Counted from the first letter of the stretch, positions 1 to 22,824 are shown. The stretch is DNA of 64,000 nucleotides from Aplectana chamaeleonis (GCA_029168955.1 JAPDOI010000271.1:276001-340000); one strand, 5' to 3'. The notes: generated by a model from the sequence alone, not told the origin. A program made the numbers and translations.

Positions 1-338
1 AAACGATGTGAGGTGGCAGCTCGGCGCAATGGGGGGATCGTAAGAAATGTTTCAAAATGTTTGAAAAAAGGAAAATTCGGAGTGGGGGTATCCAAACTTC
101 TTTCGATTGTTGTTTAGAATTTTCAAATTCTTTTAGCAGTTGCCGGTTTCCCAATTTTTTTAGATTTATGTGTTTGCGGATAGTCAAATTTTTAATCTTG
201 GATTTATTTTGTATTTTTCGGTGTTCCACTGAAACCATTTAAAATTTCCCCATCAGAAGGGACAATTTGAGGGACAAAACGGGACTTTTGACGACCTTCG
301 GAATGCTACGATAGGAATGGCTCATAAGTAGTGTGTCT

Positions 339-1046
339 TTAGGGGTTATTTGGAGAGCTTGACACGAATCTTTTTTTCCGTTTATCGATTCTGGACGACT
401 CGCAGTAGATTACGGTGGGTATGCGGTAGTCTGGGAAAGTCAGATTTCAGTCAAAATTTTTGTACAGGGGTTATTCGGTGTGCTGAACGCAAATTTTCTG
501 ATGTCTATTTGTTGAGGGGTTGATAAAAGAAATATTTTTTTCTAAATTTCGTTTAACAGTGGGGGGTCGCAGCTCTGTCGAAAATGTGCCAACGGTCTGA
601 TCAGCCCTAAACGAAGTTCATATATGTAGCTAATGTGGAGTTCTCTAAACCGAGTTATGGCTGGTTTCCTAAGTTGGGCGGAAAGGTAAGGGTACCTATC
701 AAGCAATTTTTAAGGTGGTAAAACAGGTACCGATTTGTCTCAAAATTCTCTTTTAGGGGTTATTCTGGGTCGTGATCGCGAGCATAAGGCCTGTTTCTCG
801 CTTTTCTGAGGCCTATCATAGGCTGTAGACATAATGTGATTTAACATGTGTTGCCATACCTTAGTAGGGCCAAAACCGATAAATAAACATGACATTCGTG
901 TTCAGCATCCTAGAGACCTCCACAGAGAATTCTTGATCCAAATCTGAAACATTTTGCCAAACTAGCGTATACCCACCGTAACTTACCGTAGTTTGTCGAA
1001 AATCAAACGAACCTCAGATTCAATTCGAGGACTCCAAATAACCTTT
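339..1046. repeat. Foldback (inverted-repeat) element upstream of the first ANKMY2-like exon
   Basis: Matching inverted blocks occur near 341-360 and 1023-1046 (GGTTATTTGGAG and its complement) and near 405-440 and 965-1005 (TTACGGTGGGTAT and its complement). The arms are diverged. The whole stretch 1-1166 shows no coding exon I can support and is probably intronic. Confidence 0.6.
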
Positions 1047-1166
1047 ACCGGGAGGTTCCGGGGCGAATCTCTCATTGCGTTTCGAAGATCATCGAAAGTC
1101 ACATTTTCCCCCCGCTCGTCGATTTTGATCCGGCCTAAATTTGCTCTAAATTCAAGTTTTATTTAG

Positions 1167-3967
1167 ATCCACCCTGTGGCTATCACACTGGAGTTGTCCA
1201 AGTACGAGGATGCTGTGAAGTATCAGAAGAAGGTTAGGTTCTTAACATTTTCCACATAAATTGTTCTTTTTGTAGAGTTGGTATAACTTCGATTGGTTCC
1301 CATTTGTGTTTTTATCTCAGTAATTCTGAACCTGAACCCGCATTTCTGAATTCAAGAGCTATGCAGCGAAAAAGAAATTGTGTGGGAAATGTGAATTTGA
1401 CTGTTTCCAGATTCTTTACGTGGTTGACCGCGTATTCGAGAAGCAACTGCGATGTAAAGAAGGCAATGAGGTGAAGGTTTAGGTGATGTAGTGTACAACT
1501 AGGTCCGTGGCTTGCTTCCTGAAGAAAAAACATTCAAATCTCACCCACGGATGACGCGGACGGTTTAAATCTCACCAGCGGCTGGCAGTTGATCAGCTGC
1601 GCTCTTTTCTCTGCCTGAATCGATTAGCGGACCGGCGCCCGCGACCCCTGGGACAGCCGCGAGTGTGATTTAAATGTTTTTTGTTCTTGATGAAGCAATC
1701 CGCGGACCTAATCATATATCCTCTGTGGTTAATTGTTATATTCAGGTTATGTCTGTCAAAATCTGGATTATTCTATTTGTACTGCGTGAAATTTATAAAT
1801 TTATAACTGAATTGATAGCTTCCGGTAAAAATGTTCGCGATGCCTGCCTCCTCTATGCGAGATTTTTGCTGAAGTGGGAGCCAGGAGAGCAATTAAGGTG
1901 AGCTCGAGCTGTTGCTTTTTATTTCCTAAGCTAACCTTTTGTTCAGGGTCAAACTGGTTTGCTGCTTGGTGCAACGTGGGGGGGTCATAAAGAACATGAA
2001 TTTTTTTTGTAAAAAATTATGGCGCGGCGATCAGGAACGAGTTCATCTGTCTTGCCAAAACACGCTTTTTTCTTCGAAAATGTTCAATCTAGGCTCGAAA
2101 AGGTAAAATTTTGGTTTGTCGGGAATGATGTCCAAGGCCGTAGGTGTACAAAATATCACCGAAATGGTCAACTATGAAACATCGGTTTTCAGATTGTCGA
2201 AAGCGGTAGTAACATTTTGTTAATTCAAAAGTCGCTGCAAGTTGCAGAAACTGCGATTTTGGGGGTGTTTGTATATCCATAGAGCGGAGTTCATTTGGAT
2301 TGAAAAAAGCCATTTTTTGCGTAAGGCGTATCCGTTCTGGGCCGAGTTTGTCCGAATTCAGTTAGTTGGAGCTTGAAAACTGGTCAGGTTTTTAGAGGAG
2401 TTAGCTGGGGGTCAAAAAGGGGGCATTTCATGCAACACGCATTCAGTGCGGGCCAGATGATTTTATGAATTGTATTGAAAACACATGAATTTGTTTCACC
2501 AGTTCTAGCGAAATTGCCCTTAGATTCGAAAAGGCCCCAATCTCCCTTGAAAAGTGATAAGTTCTCTCTGAAAACAGAGTCTTGGATTTAATCCGCGCGA
2601 ATTTCATTCTGGCTGTAAAGTTTAGGTTGAAAATGGATGAATTCTGCTTGAAATAGGTTCATTTCTGTTTGCGTAGAGCAATTTTGTCTTGAAAAATGTT
2701 TGAATTCGTTGCACTATGTGCAATTTGCCTGAAAAGTGACTAAATCGACTTCAATCATTCATTCCCAACTGAAAATGCCAGTTTTGATTCGAAGTTTTTC
2801 TCTTGAAAAGATAGAAGCTTGGTTTGGGCTGTGGTCTTAATGTTTCTGAACCGCTGAAGAGGCGCGGGAAACATGGGAGGAGTAAAGTGCATGATTGGAC
2901 GAAACACGGCTAGTCCTTCGTTTCGACCATTCACGTACTTCGCTCCTCCCCCGTTTCCTCCGAGGCTTCCGCGATTGGGAAACTTGCCAACTACCACCCG
3001 CTTAATATGGCTTGGCAAGTGACCAGTTTTTTAAACTTTCATTTTCTTGTACTGGAAATGTGAATAAATTTCATTTCATATTTCAGATTTGCTGTGGAAA
3101 TGGCTATTTGTTTCGAATTTTAAGATGAATAGCTTCCGTATTGTTCGGTTAAAAGGACTGCTAGAATGTTTTTTATTCTAAATTCAATAATTTCCAGAAA
3201 GAATCAAGAAATGTTGCTGAGAAATGCTATTGCGGCCTTTCCATATCACCATTCATTGCTTTATGAGACAATGGTTAAGGTAGGACCGTTTTTTCCATGT
3301 CCACATCTACAGGCCATAAAACGGCCAATGTCTCACCGTCGACTGCGTCCCACGCGCTGCGCGACCGCACGTGCGTCGGAAGCAGACGAGTTTTGGCCGC
3401 CGCGCGACGAGTTTCGGCCGCCGCGCGGCGCCCGAAACGTCGCGCGGCGGCCAAAACTCGTCGCGCGGCGGCCAAAACCCGTCTGCTTCCGACGCGCGTG
3501 CGGTCGCGCAGCGCGTGGTACGCAGTCGACGGTGGGACATTGGCCGTTTTATGGCCTGTATGTACGTTCCTAATTTTCCTAAAACTTTAGGCGATGTCTA
3601 AAACTCCCCTTGGTGAGAGACCGACCGCATATGACTATATAGTGCAAGGCCTATTCGGCCAACGACTGCTGATGACGAGTAAATTCTGTGCAACATGTGG
3701 AAGTTGCTCGGCTAAGAAGCGTTGCCCCAAGTGCAAGGTTGGTATCACAGAGTCTGTTGGGCGCATGTGGGTCAGCGTTCTAAGCAATGAAATTTAGCCC
3801 TGAAAACTTTTCAGCTATGCTATTGCTCAACTGAATGCCAAAAGTTTGACTGGCCCATTCACAAATCGTGTTGTGAATCGATCAAAGCGTGGAATGCAGT
3901 GACAGATGTGAAAGACAGCCTTTCTCTGGAAGATATTCAAGCGCAGATAAGCGAAATTGACGTTTGA
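1167..3967 (+). CDS. ANKMY2: ANKMY2-like ankyrin/MYND protein, 3' part (six exons)
   Basis: Six exons read in one frame: 1167-1232, 1411-1470, 1746-1897, 3198-3279, 3591-3737 and 3815-3967 (TGA). Junction phases agree throughout and give 219 residues. The first exon opens with IHPVAITLEL, which matches the segment after the ankyrin repeats of ANKMY2; the third and fourth exons carry the helical middle part. Exons five and six encode a MYND zinc finger split by an intron: CATC, CPKC, CSTEC and HKSCC supply the zinc ligands, and FCATCG resembles the family's FCTTCG start. The ankyrin exons must lie upstream of the window or are not visible in 1-1166. ANKMY2 proteins act in ciliary signalling in vertebrates, with MYND as a protein-binding finger; the role here is inferred. 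The protein ends about 50 residues after the MYND, shorter than vertebrate forms. No canonical AATAAA follows the stop. Confidence 0.85.
3310..3558. repeat. GC-rich foldback MITE in an ANKMY2-like intron
   Basis: Both ends carry CAGGCCATAAAACGGCCA and its reverse complement, and pairing continues inward for about 110 bp per arm. The centre is made of CGCGCGGCGGCC blocks. The element lies wholly within the intron 3280-3590. Long open frames here are by-products of the palindrome, not genes. Confidence 0.85.
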
Positions 3968-15345
<11,378 letters not shown>

Positions 15346-16056
15346 ATCTGCACAATTATTACTATTATGAGATTTTGTTGCACGGCTTTTTCTGGCTTAA
15401 AATGTGCTTGCAAAGCGTTCGCGGCGCGTGCGCTCATTGTTTTCTGTGTACTGCAAGTTTTTGTTAGGTTTTTTTCATTCTGTAGTTTTGACTGCTTCGT
15501 TGTTCGCTGTTGATTATTGTTAAGTTGCAGAAGTTGTTAATCATCTGTGTTTTTTGCCAGTTTTTGTTTAGGATTTTGTGCTTGATTGGATCTGCATTTT
15601 ATACGTCTACGCTTATAAAGATAGAAGTTTCAAGGCAGCGTACAGGCAGCATATCGATTCCGAGATTTCCCGCTTACGGGCAGTGTTCACGATATATCCC
15701 GTTTCTGAGTTTTCAGTGCGTAGCACTACGGTGGCAGATGCTGGAGGGAATAGGGTCGAAGAAAGCATCGAAAACAGGTCAGAAATCGAAAAAAAGCGAC
15801 GTCGAAGTGAAGATTCCGTTAGCCCAGTACGCCTGCTCATAGCCCGTCCCGCCCCGTTCTGACGAGCACATTTCGCCATTGGCGTGCGCTCGCGGAGACT
15901 ATTTGTGCAAGTAAATTCGTCCACGCCCTGAACGTTAGAAATCACTATTTAAGCTTATTCTGAGCGCTTCTCTTAGCTGCTTCTTCACTATCCGATAGAT
16001 CACGACCGAAGAACTTTTTTTGACTCCCTTCTTATCAGTCGCGGTAGAGCATCGCA
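15346..16056. other. Region downstream of prmt-7 with a TTAA-MITE fragment
   Basis: No gene is supported. From about 15678 to 15900 the sequence is the diverged reverse complement of the right part of the MITE at 54541-55319; it begins GGGCAGTGTTCACG, the family tip with one or two changes. Confidence 0.55.
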
Positions 16057-16330
16057 TCAGAGGCGCAGAAAGGTGGCAACCTCACACGGCTTGTACCATA
16101 AATCTAGAGCAGACAGGGTTGTAGGTCTAACCGAACATGAAAATAGATGCAATGAATCATGTCCAACACGTTGACAATCAGGACATTTATCGGGGACGGA
16201 CTGGTCAAATCTGTGTGCTTAGACCGTGAGGTAGGTAGAGTGACAGCATCGTAGACCTGCTAGGATGGTTCTAGTGCGCCTGGGCAGGTCAGCTTCACTA
16301 TCATCAACTCGAGGAGGCACACCGCCATAT
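16057..16330 (-). pseudogene. Antisense remnant of a CR1 LINE C-terminus
   Basis: Read on the minus strand, the stop is at 16057-16059 and the upstream frame contains LPRRTRTILAGLRCCHS and CPDCQRVGHDSLHLFSC, then LDLWYKPCEVATFLRL. These align with the end of the LINE at 33138-33350 (CPDCGNKGHTTAHLFNCP, VDLWENPTLVAQFLNL). It is diverged and interrupted, so it belongs to a related, older subfamily. Confidence 0.7.
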
Positions 16331-17160
16331 ATGGGATTGGGCTGAGCAGCAGACAAATATTCTGCGACCAAAGGTATGTGGTCAGCCATCTGCAGTCATC
16401 TGCGCGTGAGTTAGGAACAGGGATGTGCGGCTAACGATTTTCAAAAATCGACCGATTATTGAAAAGCCTAAAAAGAACCGAGCTAAGGGGGTGAGTATTC
16501 AAAATCACCATGACGGGACGTGAGCCCAGCCCTGGTTCCGGCGCGATAATCCCTTGCCCCGCCCGATTAGCATCGTACTGCGTGTCACAACAGCAATTGT
16601 CCGTTACTGCAGAGCGGAATTTCAACCCGATAAGATCAAAAACTCCCAATTTCAGACTTTATTTCCCGCTGTGTACCCGTTACAGTTTTTTTTTCTATTT
16701 ATCATTGGTCGAAACACAACTTTGAAAAAACTCAGTGCATGAAAAGCGATAGCTGATTCCGCGAAAGTATTGACATTTTCGATATTCATTTTTGACGGAT
16801 AGAAAAGCATTTTAGGCATCCAAGCGCTTATATACATACGTTTGCGCACGTTTATGAGCATTGAATCATCTTGGTTTGGAGGAATTCTTTTTCGAATGCA
16901 TTGGAATGCAATCTTTTCGTGTCCAACACAGTTAACACTCGCATTCTGTAGAGATTAAGTGCAAAGGAACGACGTCGAAAGGTCATATTGAAACCGGTCA
17001 AGGAATTGAGACGCCGATCACAGCCGCGAAAGGGCAATTGTGTCAACTCCAATGAAAGAAGCGATAAAGAACGACAGGAGTCGAAAAACCGAACGGATAT
17101 ATCAATGAGAGACTACAACGGATTGAGAGATGCCGGAAAAGATAACGCGTAAACAAACGA

Positions 17161-17168
17161 TATAAAAG
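17161..17168 (+). promoter_or_regulatory. Candidate TATA box (TATAAAAG)
   Basis: TATAAAAG stands 581 bases upstream of the ORF at 17742. The intervening 17200-17600 is C-rich and Ser/Arg-codon-rich, without a clear ORF, and looks like the transcribed leader of an LTR element or an untranslated leader. Confidence 0.4.
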
Positions 17169-17741
17169 CGAGCAGAAATCGCTACCGACGTTCGTCTTCT
17201 GTTCGCCTTCCTCTCGACGCTCTGCCGGCCGGCCCCTATCCTGGGGATCTGCCCCGTCCTTCCTCGTCCGACCTTCTTTGCTTATTCCTCTCCTGTGCGA
17301 TTCAACGGACCAGTAGACACGTCGTCGCCAAGAAGTCAACAGTCGATGTTCAAGCAGTCATCAACCGCCGACGTTCGAACAAACATTCGCCACCATTCGA
17401 GCAGTCGTCAACCGTGGACGATCGAACAAATCCACCGTCGATCGAGCAGCCACCCGTCGTCGACCAAGCGGCCGTTCGTCACCACTGAGCAGCTGTTCGT
17501 GACGTCTCGGTTGAGCCGCCGTCCGACGTCAGCTGCCGCTCCTTCCAACATAGGTCTCCCGTAAACCGTCGTCATCCGACTCTTCCTCCCTTTCTCTTTC
17601 TCCTCACCAGTCTTGATGGAAGAACAAAGGATTCTTGTCTTGTATGGATAAAGGTTTTTACACAACGAATGCGGAAAGTGTGCAAAAATCCAGGGTAAAC
17701 ATAAGGCTAGAAAAGGAGCAAGGAGTAGTCCGCAAGCAATA

Positions 17742-18236
17742 ATGCACGAAATTCAGCGGATAAACAAACAGCTAGGAACGCTGCAACAACAAGTCACAGA
17801 TGGATTTTCCGAGATAAATCGCACACTGAAAGCTCTGCCGTCAGTCATACTGCAACAACTTCGAGGACCAGACACACCGAGACTAGCACCTGCTGAAGGA
17901 AGCGTGAGCCCCACAAAATCGGATAGAGAGCGTTCTTCTGCAGTTGATGAACTCGAAGAAGTTAATCTGGAAGATGATAAGTCCATTAGAGACGCGATCC
18001 GCTCAAACGAGAAAAAGCTTTCTCAACAGAAAGCAGACATCGTACGATGCGAGAACCAGATTGAAGACCTTGTGAGGAGAGGAAGCAAACATAAGGCTAT
18101 CGATGATCTAACAGAGTTCAAGTATCGACTCATGTACAAGAAACGCCGACTGTCCGTCAAAGTTAATAATCTGAAGCTTGCCTTGGATGCATGGACTAAG
18201 AAAGGAAGAAGATCATCGAAAGTGATCAGTAAATGA
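17742..18236 (+). CDS. Hypothetical 164-residue coiled-coil protein
   Basis: An intact ATG-to-TGA frame encodes a charged, helix-prone protein. Residues about 3-35 (IQRINKQLGTLQQQVTD) and 85-115 (IRSNEKKLSQQKADIVRCEN) have heptad spacing typical of coiled coils; residues 50-75 are Ser/Glu-rich and low in complexity; the C-terminus is strongly basic (KKGRRSSKVISK). AATAAA follows 19 bases after the stop and a TATAAAAG lies upstream. No family is recognised. With a gag-like ORF 1.2 kb downstream and a similar TATA arrangement there, it may be the first ORF of a degraded retroelement rather than a host gene. Confidence 0.5.
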   Translation: MHEIQRINKQLGTLQQQVTDGFSEINRTLKALPSVILQQLRGPDTPRLAPAEGSVSPTKSDRERSSAVDELEEVNLEDDKSIRDAIRSNEKKLSQQKADIVRCENQIEDLVRRGSKHKAIDDLTEFKYRLMYKKRRLSVKVNNLKLALDAWTKKGRRSSKVISK

Positions 18237-18254
18237 AAGACGACCACTTTATTG

Positions 18255-18260
18255 AATAAA
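18255..18260 (+). terminator. Poly(A) signal AATAAA after the coiled-coil ORF
   Basis: A canonical AATAAA lies 19 bases past the stop of the ORF at 17742-18236, in a TG-rich context. Confidence 0.5.
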
Positions 18261-18440
18261 AGTTCCCTTCGTCATTGTTCTGTTGTGTACTGAGAGACAC
18301 AAACACACACTCTCTTCTACTTCAAAGAATTTTCGCTTGCTCGTTCACTCTCGCCGCGTTTTTCAGCTGCCACAGTTTTCACAGTTTGGTATTCTATTTT
18401 TGCAGGTCTTGATCCGCAAGATCGTCAAGCTGACACAAAC

Positions 18441-18580
18441 TCTGCGGGGAGGGGGGGGGGGGCAAGCGCCGGACAATAGAGCCCGTTTTCGACTTGGGGG
18501 AGCGACAGCGCAGGCCTCCCCCGAGGGGGCTTCAGGGGAGGCCCCTGCTCTCCTCCGGCGCTTGCCCCCCCCCGAGAGGA
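18441..18580. repeat. G/C-run foldback element
   Basis: GGGGGGGGCAAGCGCCGGA (18453 onward) pairs with its complement at 18553-18572. The inner loop has a second stem, GGCCTCCCC against GGGGAGGCC. Long G and C homopolymers sit at the arms. Confidence 0.75.
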
Positions 18581-18870
18581 AGAGAGGGAAAAGATGGGAA
18601 GAAGTCGTAGAAGGTAGTTTACGACAATAGAGGCCAGAGAAGGCATAGTAGGCCAAATGCACGCATCGTCATTCACGTCAATAAGTAAATTAAATTTTTT
18701 TTCAAAAACTAGTAAGTCGATCTTGTTAGAAAATCAATCAGGGTATCTATAAGTTGAGAGCAACGAGTTTACATTGGTTTCGTTCCTACCCTTAGAACAG
18801 TGTAAACGACGTACAAAATTTATCCCGATTTTACGTGATTTCTCCAGTGATCTATCACGTGCTCAACCGG

Positions 18871-18878
18871 TATAAAAG
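18871..18878 (+). promoter_or_regulatory. Candidate TATA box upstream of the gag-like ORF
   Basis: TATAAAAG again, 531 bases upstream of the ATG at 19402. A minisatellite lies between them. Confidence 0.35.
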
Positions 18879-19021
18879 GCGCCTCACCTCATAGAGAGCC
18901 GCATTGGGCCCAACAGGGCCGGTCCTGGACGGGGACTTCAAGTCCCTGTCAGGAAGGGATATTTTTTGGAGGAGAGCGGCGACGCTTTCCGGGGGGAGGG
19001 TGACGTCACTGCTCCGGGGCC

Positions 19022-19186
19022 GTGACGGGGGGAGCTTCAGGGCTGTGACAGGGGAGCTTCAAGGCAGTCACAGGGGGGCTTCAGAGCAGTGACAGGGGGC
19101 TTCAAGGCAGTCACAGGGGGGCTTCAGGGCAGTGACAGGGGGTTTCAAGGCAGTGACAGGGGGCTTCAGGGCAGTGACGGGGGGCT
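19022..19186. repeat. 21-23 bp minisatellite, about 7.7 copies
   Basis: Head-to-tail units of GTGACAGGGGGCTTCAGGGCA with G-run length changes and GTGAC/GTCAC alternation. Each unit has a run of four to six G, so the G-rich strand could form quadruplexes. Confidence 0.9.
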
Positions 19187-19401
19187 CCGATCAAGCCAAA
19201 TTGTCACTTCGGCATTGCGTGTACCCCGATCGGGGGGGACAAGCGCCGGTGCCCGGAGGGTTGCCACCTGAAGAGCTGCGCTAGCCCCCTCCAGTGTATG
19301 AGCGATCCACGTCTCGAACGAGGACTCCGCAGAGAACAACTAGCAGCAACAACGACGGAAGCCATATCCTATTGTGAGGTCTTCCTCACCGACGACAAAA
19401 C

Positions 19402-19643
19402 ATGCCGAACAACGAGACTAACCAAAACCAGGACGACTCCAAGTCGCTCACAGCGAAGAAACAAGAAGTGTGTCAAGTAGTGAAACTCCTTGGCAATCGA
19501 CTTGAGGAGTTCTCTGGGAACGACGAAAGAACGTTTGAAGAATTTCTGGAACACTACACTGAACTCATCTACTGTTTTGGGATCTCCCACGAAATTGCGA
19601 AAAGTTTCCTACCTCTGTACATCACGAGAAGAGCGAAGCTCAA
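19402..19643 (+). pseudogene. Retrotransposon gag-like fragment cut by a MITE
   Basis: From the ATG at 19402 the frame encodes LEEFSGNDERTFEEFLEHYT and then ISHEIAKSFLPLYITRRAKL. The pattern (F-x-G-D/N, Phe-Phe helix, a short helix, then LPLYITxRA) is that of the capsid region of LTR-retrotransposon Gag proteins. The frame runs straight into a TTAA-type MITE at 19644. What follows 20133 could continue the same frame, but only a few codons can be compared. No RT or integrase of this element is seen nearby. Confidence 0.6.
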
Positions 19644-20129
19644 AGGCACTGTTCCCGATAAACTTCATCCCCGAATTTTCCATTACAAACGCTTCTCGTG
19701 GCTCTCAGAAGCAGAACAGCGTCAAAGAAAGGGGACGAAAAGCTACCCAAAAGCCGCGAAACGGCTTAGAAGAGTGGGCGAACCCCGCCGCTTTAGGCAA
19801 GTCCGGCCCCTTTCCGCCCCTCCGACGTGAACAAATGAAAACTCGAGATCGTGAGATGAGCGATGGTTTTAGATCAAAAGCCCTCTTCTTCCTTTCATTC
19901 TCTAATTCTCTCTTTACTCAGATCAGCTCGCATACATTGACTGCAAAAGGCGGAAGTTACAAGCCCCGGACAACTCGTCCACCATGCTTCCTTAGCTCAA
20001 TTTTTGAGGGACCATAACTCCAATCCCAGAAGGTCTTGTACGATTCCAGAGACATCATTGGAATCAGAATGGGACCGTTTTCAAGATAGGCGAAAAAACA
20101 GAAAAGGATTTTCATTGTGAACACTGCCT
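19644..20129. repeat. TTAA-type MITE (AGGCACTG tip), 486 bp
   Basis: The left tip AGGCACTGTTCCCGAT follows TCAA and the right tip GAACACTGCCT precedes TTAA. The inside (GGACAACTCGTCCACCATGC, GACATCATTGGAATCAG) matches, in reverse, the element at 27259-27743 and the two MITEs at 35965-36441 and 37922-38393. Confidence 0.8.
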
Positions 20130-20197
20130 TTAAGTATAGCTCCATGACATGACAGGGTCCTTGTACCAAGTGAGGATGGACAACATCAGCCTATGAG

Positions 20198-20390
20198 GTG
20201 CTCTTTCGGAATAGACGACCCACTAAAGAATACAATGAAATTAGCAATTTTTCGGGCATGACCTACCGCTCGGTTGGTCACATCGAACAGTACAGCGTAC
20301 TTGAAAAAGACTAAAGCATTCGACGGCTTTAGTGGGATGATCAATTCTCATGAAATTTTTCTAGTGGGTCGTCTATTCCGAAAGAGTACC
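20198..20390. repeat. Foldback MITE with 29-bp arms
   Basis: The left arm opens GGTGCTCTTTCGGAATAGAC (20198-20226) and is the complement of 20362-20390 with one mismatch. About 135 bp separate the arms. Confidence 0.85.
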
Positions 20391-20779
20391 GCCTATGACG
20401 TCATAGCTAGACAAAAGCCGGCCCGCGTATCAACGCCTTCGGAGTAAAAGCCGTCTATATGCATTTGTATCCGTATCAGGGACGAGCGGAATTCCAAATT
20501 CCGATGATTTTGGACCTTTCGATTTCGGAATTCCGATTTCCGAAAAAAGCCTGGAAATGCGAAAGAAATCGGGAATATCCACGAGATTATTTACACTTTT
20601 CCATGCCAATTCCCTAGGGGTTACTTCGGGCGCTAAATTCGAATTCGAGGTCCGTCGTCACTTTTCACAAGGCCAGGGGTGGTAGTAAATGTTTTTTCTA
20701 CGCGAGTCAACCACCACCTTTGAACACGAGCTAACCACCAACTTTACGCGAGCAACCCGCCAGGTTTATTAGAGCTTTC

Positions 20780-21200
20780 TTTTTCAGTACGCCGTAGAAA
20801 GTGCGCAGGACCCCAACGAGAATGTGCATTATGTGTGCGGCATCCAGTGGGAGTGTACAGGATCTGTGGAAGACCCCACTGGGATTGTGCATATTGTTTG
20901 CAGGACCTCCCATCGAAGACTTGGTCACACTCTCAGACTTCATGTGCACTCCCGAAGAAATCCTGTAGTCATCCCATGACCTCTGGCACACTTTCAGTCA
21001 AGTTCCGTGCATAATCCCCGATTTCCTGCACACTTCCAGTAACTTCCTGCCGTTCCATGACGCGTGCACACTTCCAGTGGGGTCCCGCACGCATCCTGTA
21101 CCCCCAGTGGGGTCCCGCACACAATCTGCTCACTCCCTTGGAGGCCCCTACACATTCTGCACACCCTATCTGGGGTCCTGCGCCACATCGTCAACGTCCT
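20780..21200. repeat. Degenerate tandem repeats around CCAGTGGGGTCCTGCACAC
   Basis: Units of roughly 25-35 bp containing CCAGTGGGGTCC followed by GCACAC recur many times. In the left half they run in the opposite orientation (GACCCCACTGGGATTGTGCA), so the array is itself partly inverted near 20990. Confidence 0.65.
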
Positions 21201-21248
21201 GCATCCTTTTCACCATGCTTTGCGTACTCTTTAGCAAGCGTACTCAGG

Positions 21249-21840
21249 CAAACTGGAGCGTCGACAACAGGTTTATAAGCTGTCATTTTATGAACCGCTC
21301 CCTGTTGACAAGTCAAATCTCGCGTATTGTCAGCCTGAGACTTGCCCGTAGCCCAGCGACGTCCGCCTGTTGTCCGGCTGTTGACAACTCGATGTGTCGC
21401 GTTAAGCGGACTATTTAGCAGCAGTTCACATCCTTCAGGGCTGCTTCGTCTAGCTTAGGAAGTACTTTACACCGACACGCGTCGCTGTCGGCCCACCTAC
21501 ACGCGTCGCGGCCGGCACAGCGACACGCGTCGGTGACCGGTCGCCCAGCCTCCACTGGGGTCACCACCAGTGGAGGCTGGGCGACCGGTAGGCAGGACCT
21601 CCAGATGCTGGGTGGGGACAATGTACGGCAAACTTGGGTAATCGAACCGGCTGCGCTGTCGTCGTTCGCAGCATGCCTGAAAAATGCGTCGTATACTTTC
21701 CTTGTATCTAGAGCGCTAGCTGTGCGACAGCTAGACATCGACCAGAGCTTAACTCGCGGCCACAGCCCCGCCGAATATCGGCGCGTTGGCCGGCGGTGAC
21801 TCATGGCGGGCGGATCAAACTGTTGTCGACGCCCGGTTTG
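21249..21840. repeat. Foldback element with a 23-bp central hairpin
   Basis: Outer arms CAAACTGGAGCGTCGACAAC (21249) and a near complement ending CCCGGTTTG (21840). At the centre, 21536-21558 and 21567-21589 are perfect 23-base complements (CCGGTCGCCCAGCCTCCACT) with an 8-base loop. Confidence 0.8.
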
Positions 21841-22283
21841 CCTGAGTAAGGATCACGCGTCATGGTATGAGATATACTTAGGCACTTCCAATATTCGAAT
21901 AATTAGATAATTGAATCTTTAGCAGCAATCTCAGAATGTACTGTAACTTTTCCTTTTTCTTTGAGTTGGTCTAGGGCTACCGCTCCCACATTTGATGACA
22001 GACCAAATTTGTGCTCATTCATTAAATTGCAGTTCTCGATTATTCGAAATTATTCGAATAACTTTGGAATGACCAATGATTTTAGTTTTATGAGAGGGAA
22101 TAAGTCTACTTTCTCGAGAATTGAGGAAGACTTGCCTCTGAAGTATTGTTTGGAAACAGAAACGATTTGAATACATTCTGGGTATTGAGGCGAAAATCCA
22201 AATTATTCGAAATACTCGAATATTTAGTGTGCCCAAGTATAGTATGAGATCTTGCGTTGGGTTCGCGCAAACCTGCAGCTTAA

Positions 22284-22820
22284 AGGCAGTGGTTGCGATG
22301 AAAAACGTTATCGAAAAAACTACAAAAATCAGCTCAGATCAAAAACAGCTCAAACACTATGAAGGTAGCGCGGTGAAAATGGGCTAGAATTAGAGTTATT
22401 AAGACCCTAAATTTTCAGTTCGTGCACACGTGCACAGAAAGATCACAGTCGCATGCCAAGCACTCAAAAATCATCGACACTCAGAGGAAGAAATAAATGC
22501 AAATTTACCAAATAAAACAGTTGAACAATCAAAGCAAGCACTTCAACCAATGTTTTTGACTAGATGTGTACACAAATCCGAAAGTTCATTGATTGAAATT
22601 CAATTCTAAGCTAGCTGATGTTCTCGATATTAGAGATCATCGATGCCGATGATGTGGGGTGGACTCGTCCATCACCAAAAGACAAGAAAGTTCAGGCTTC
22701 GAATTTGGCCCAGAACAGCTATTTTTTCGCGGTTTTTTCTTATAGGTTCTACTACTCTATACCCAGGAAAAGGCTTAGAGAGGAAAAGAAGACGAGCATA
22801 TTTGAGCGCGACCACTGCCT
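22284..22820. repeat. TTAA-flanked MITE, 537 bp (copy 1)
   Basis: Bounded by TTAA on both sides (22280-22283, 22821-22824), with tips AGGCAGTGGTTGCGATG and GCGCGACCACTGCCT. The same internal sequence (GAAAAACGTTATCGAAAAA, AAGGTAGCGCGGTGAAAA, CATCGATGCCGATGATGTGG) is in the copies at 48456-49003 and 55523-63879. It encodes no transposase, so it is non-autonomous. The TTAA target is typical of piggyBac-type elements, but the tips do not prove that class. Confidence 0.9.
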
Positions 22821-22824
22821 TTAA

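Noticed and set aside
3275..3601. Several overlapping Arg/Ala-rich open frames on both strands
   Set aside because: They arise from the GC-rich palindrome 3310-3558 within an intron; the matching frames on the two strands mirror each other.
20780..21200. Possible CRISPR-like array
   Set aside because: Repeat units are degenerate, spacing is irregular, there are no cas genes, and the context is eukaryotic with introns.
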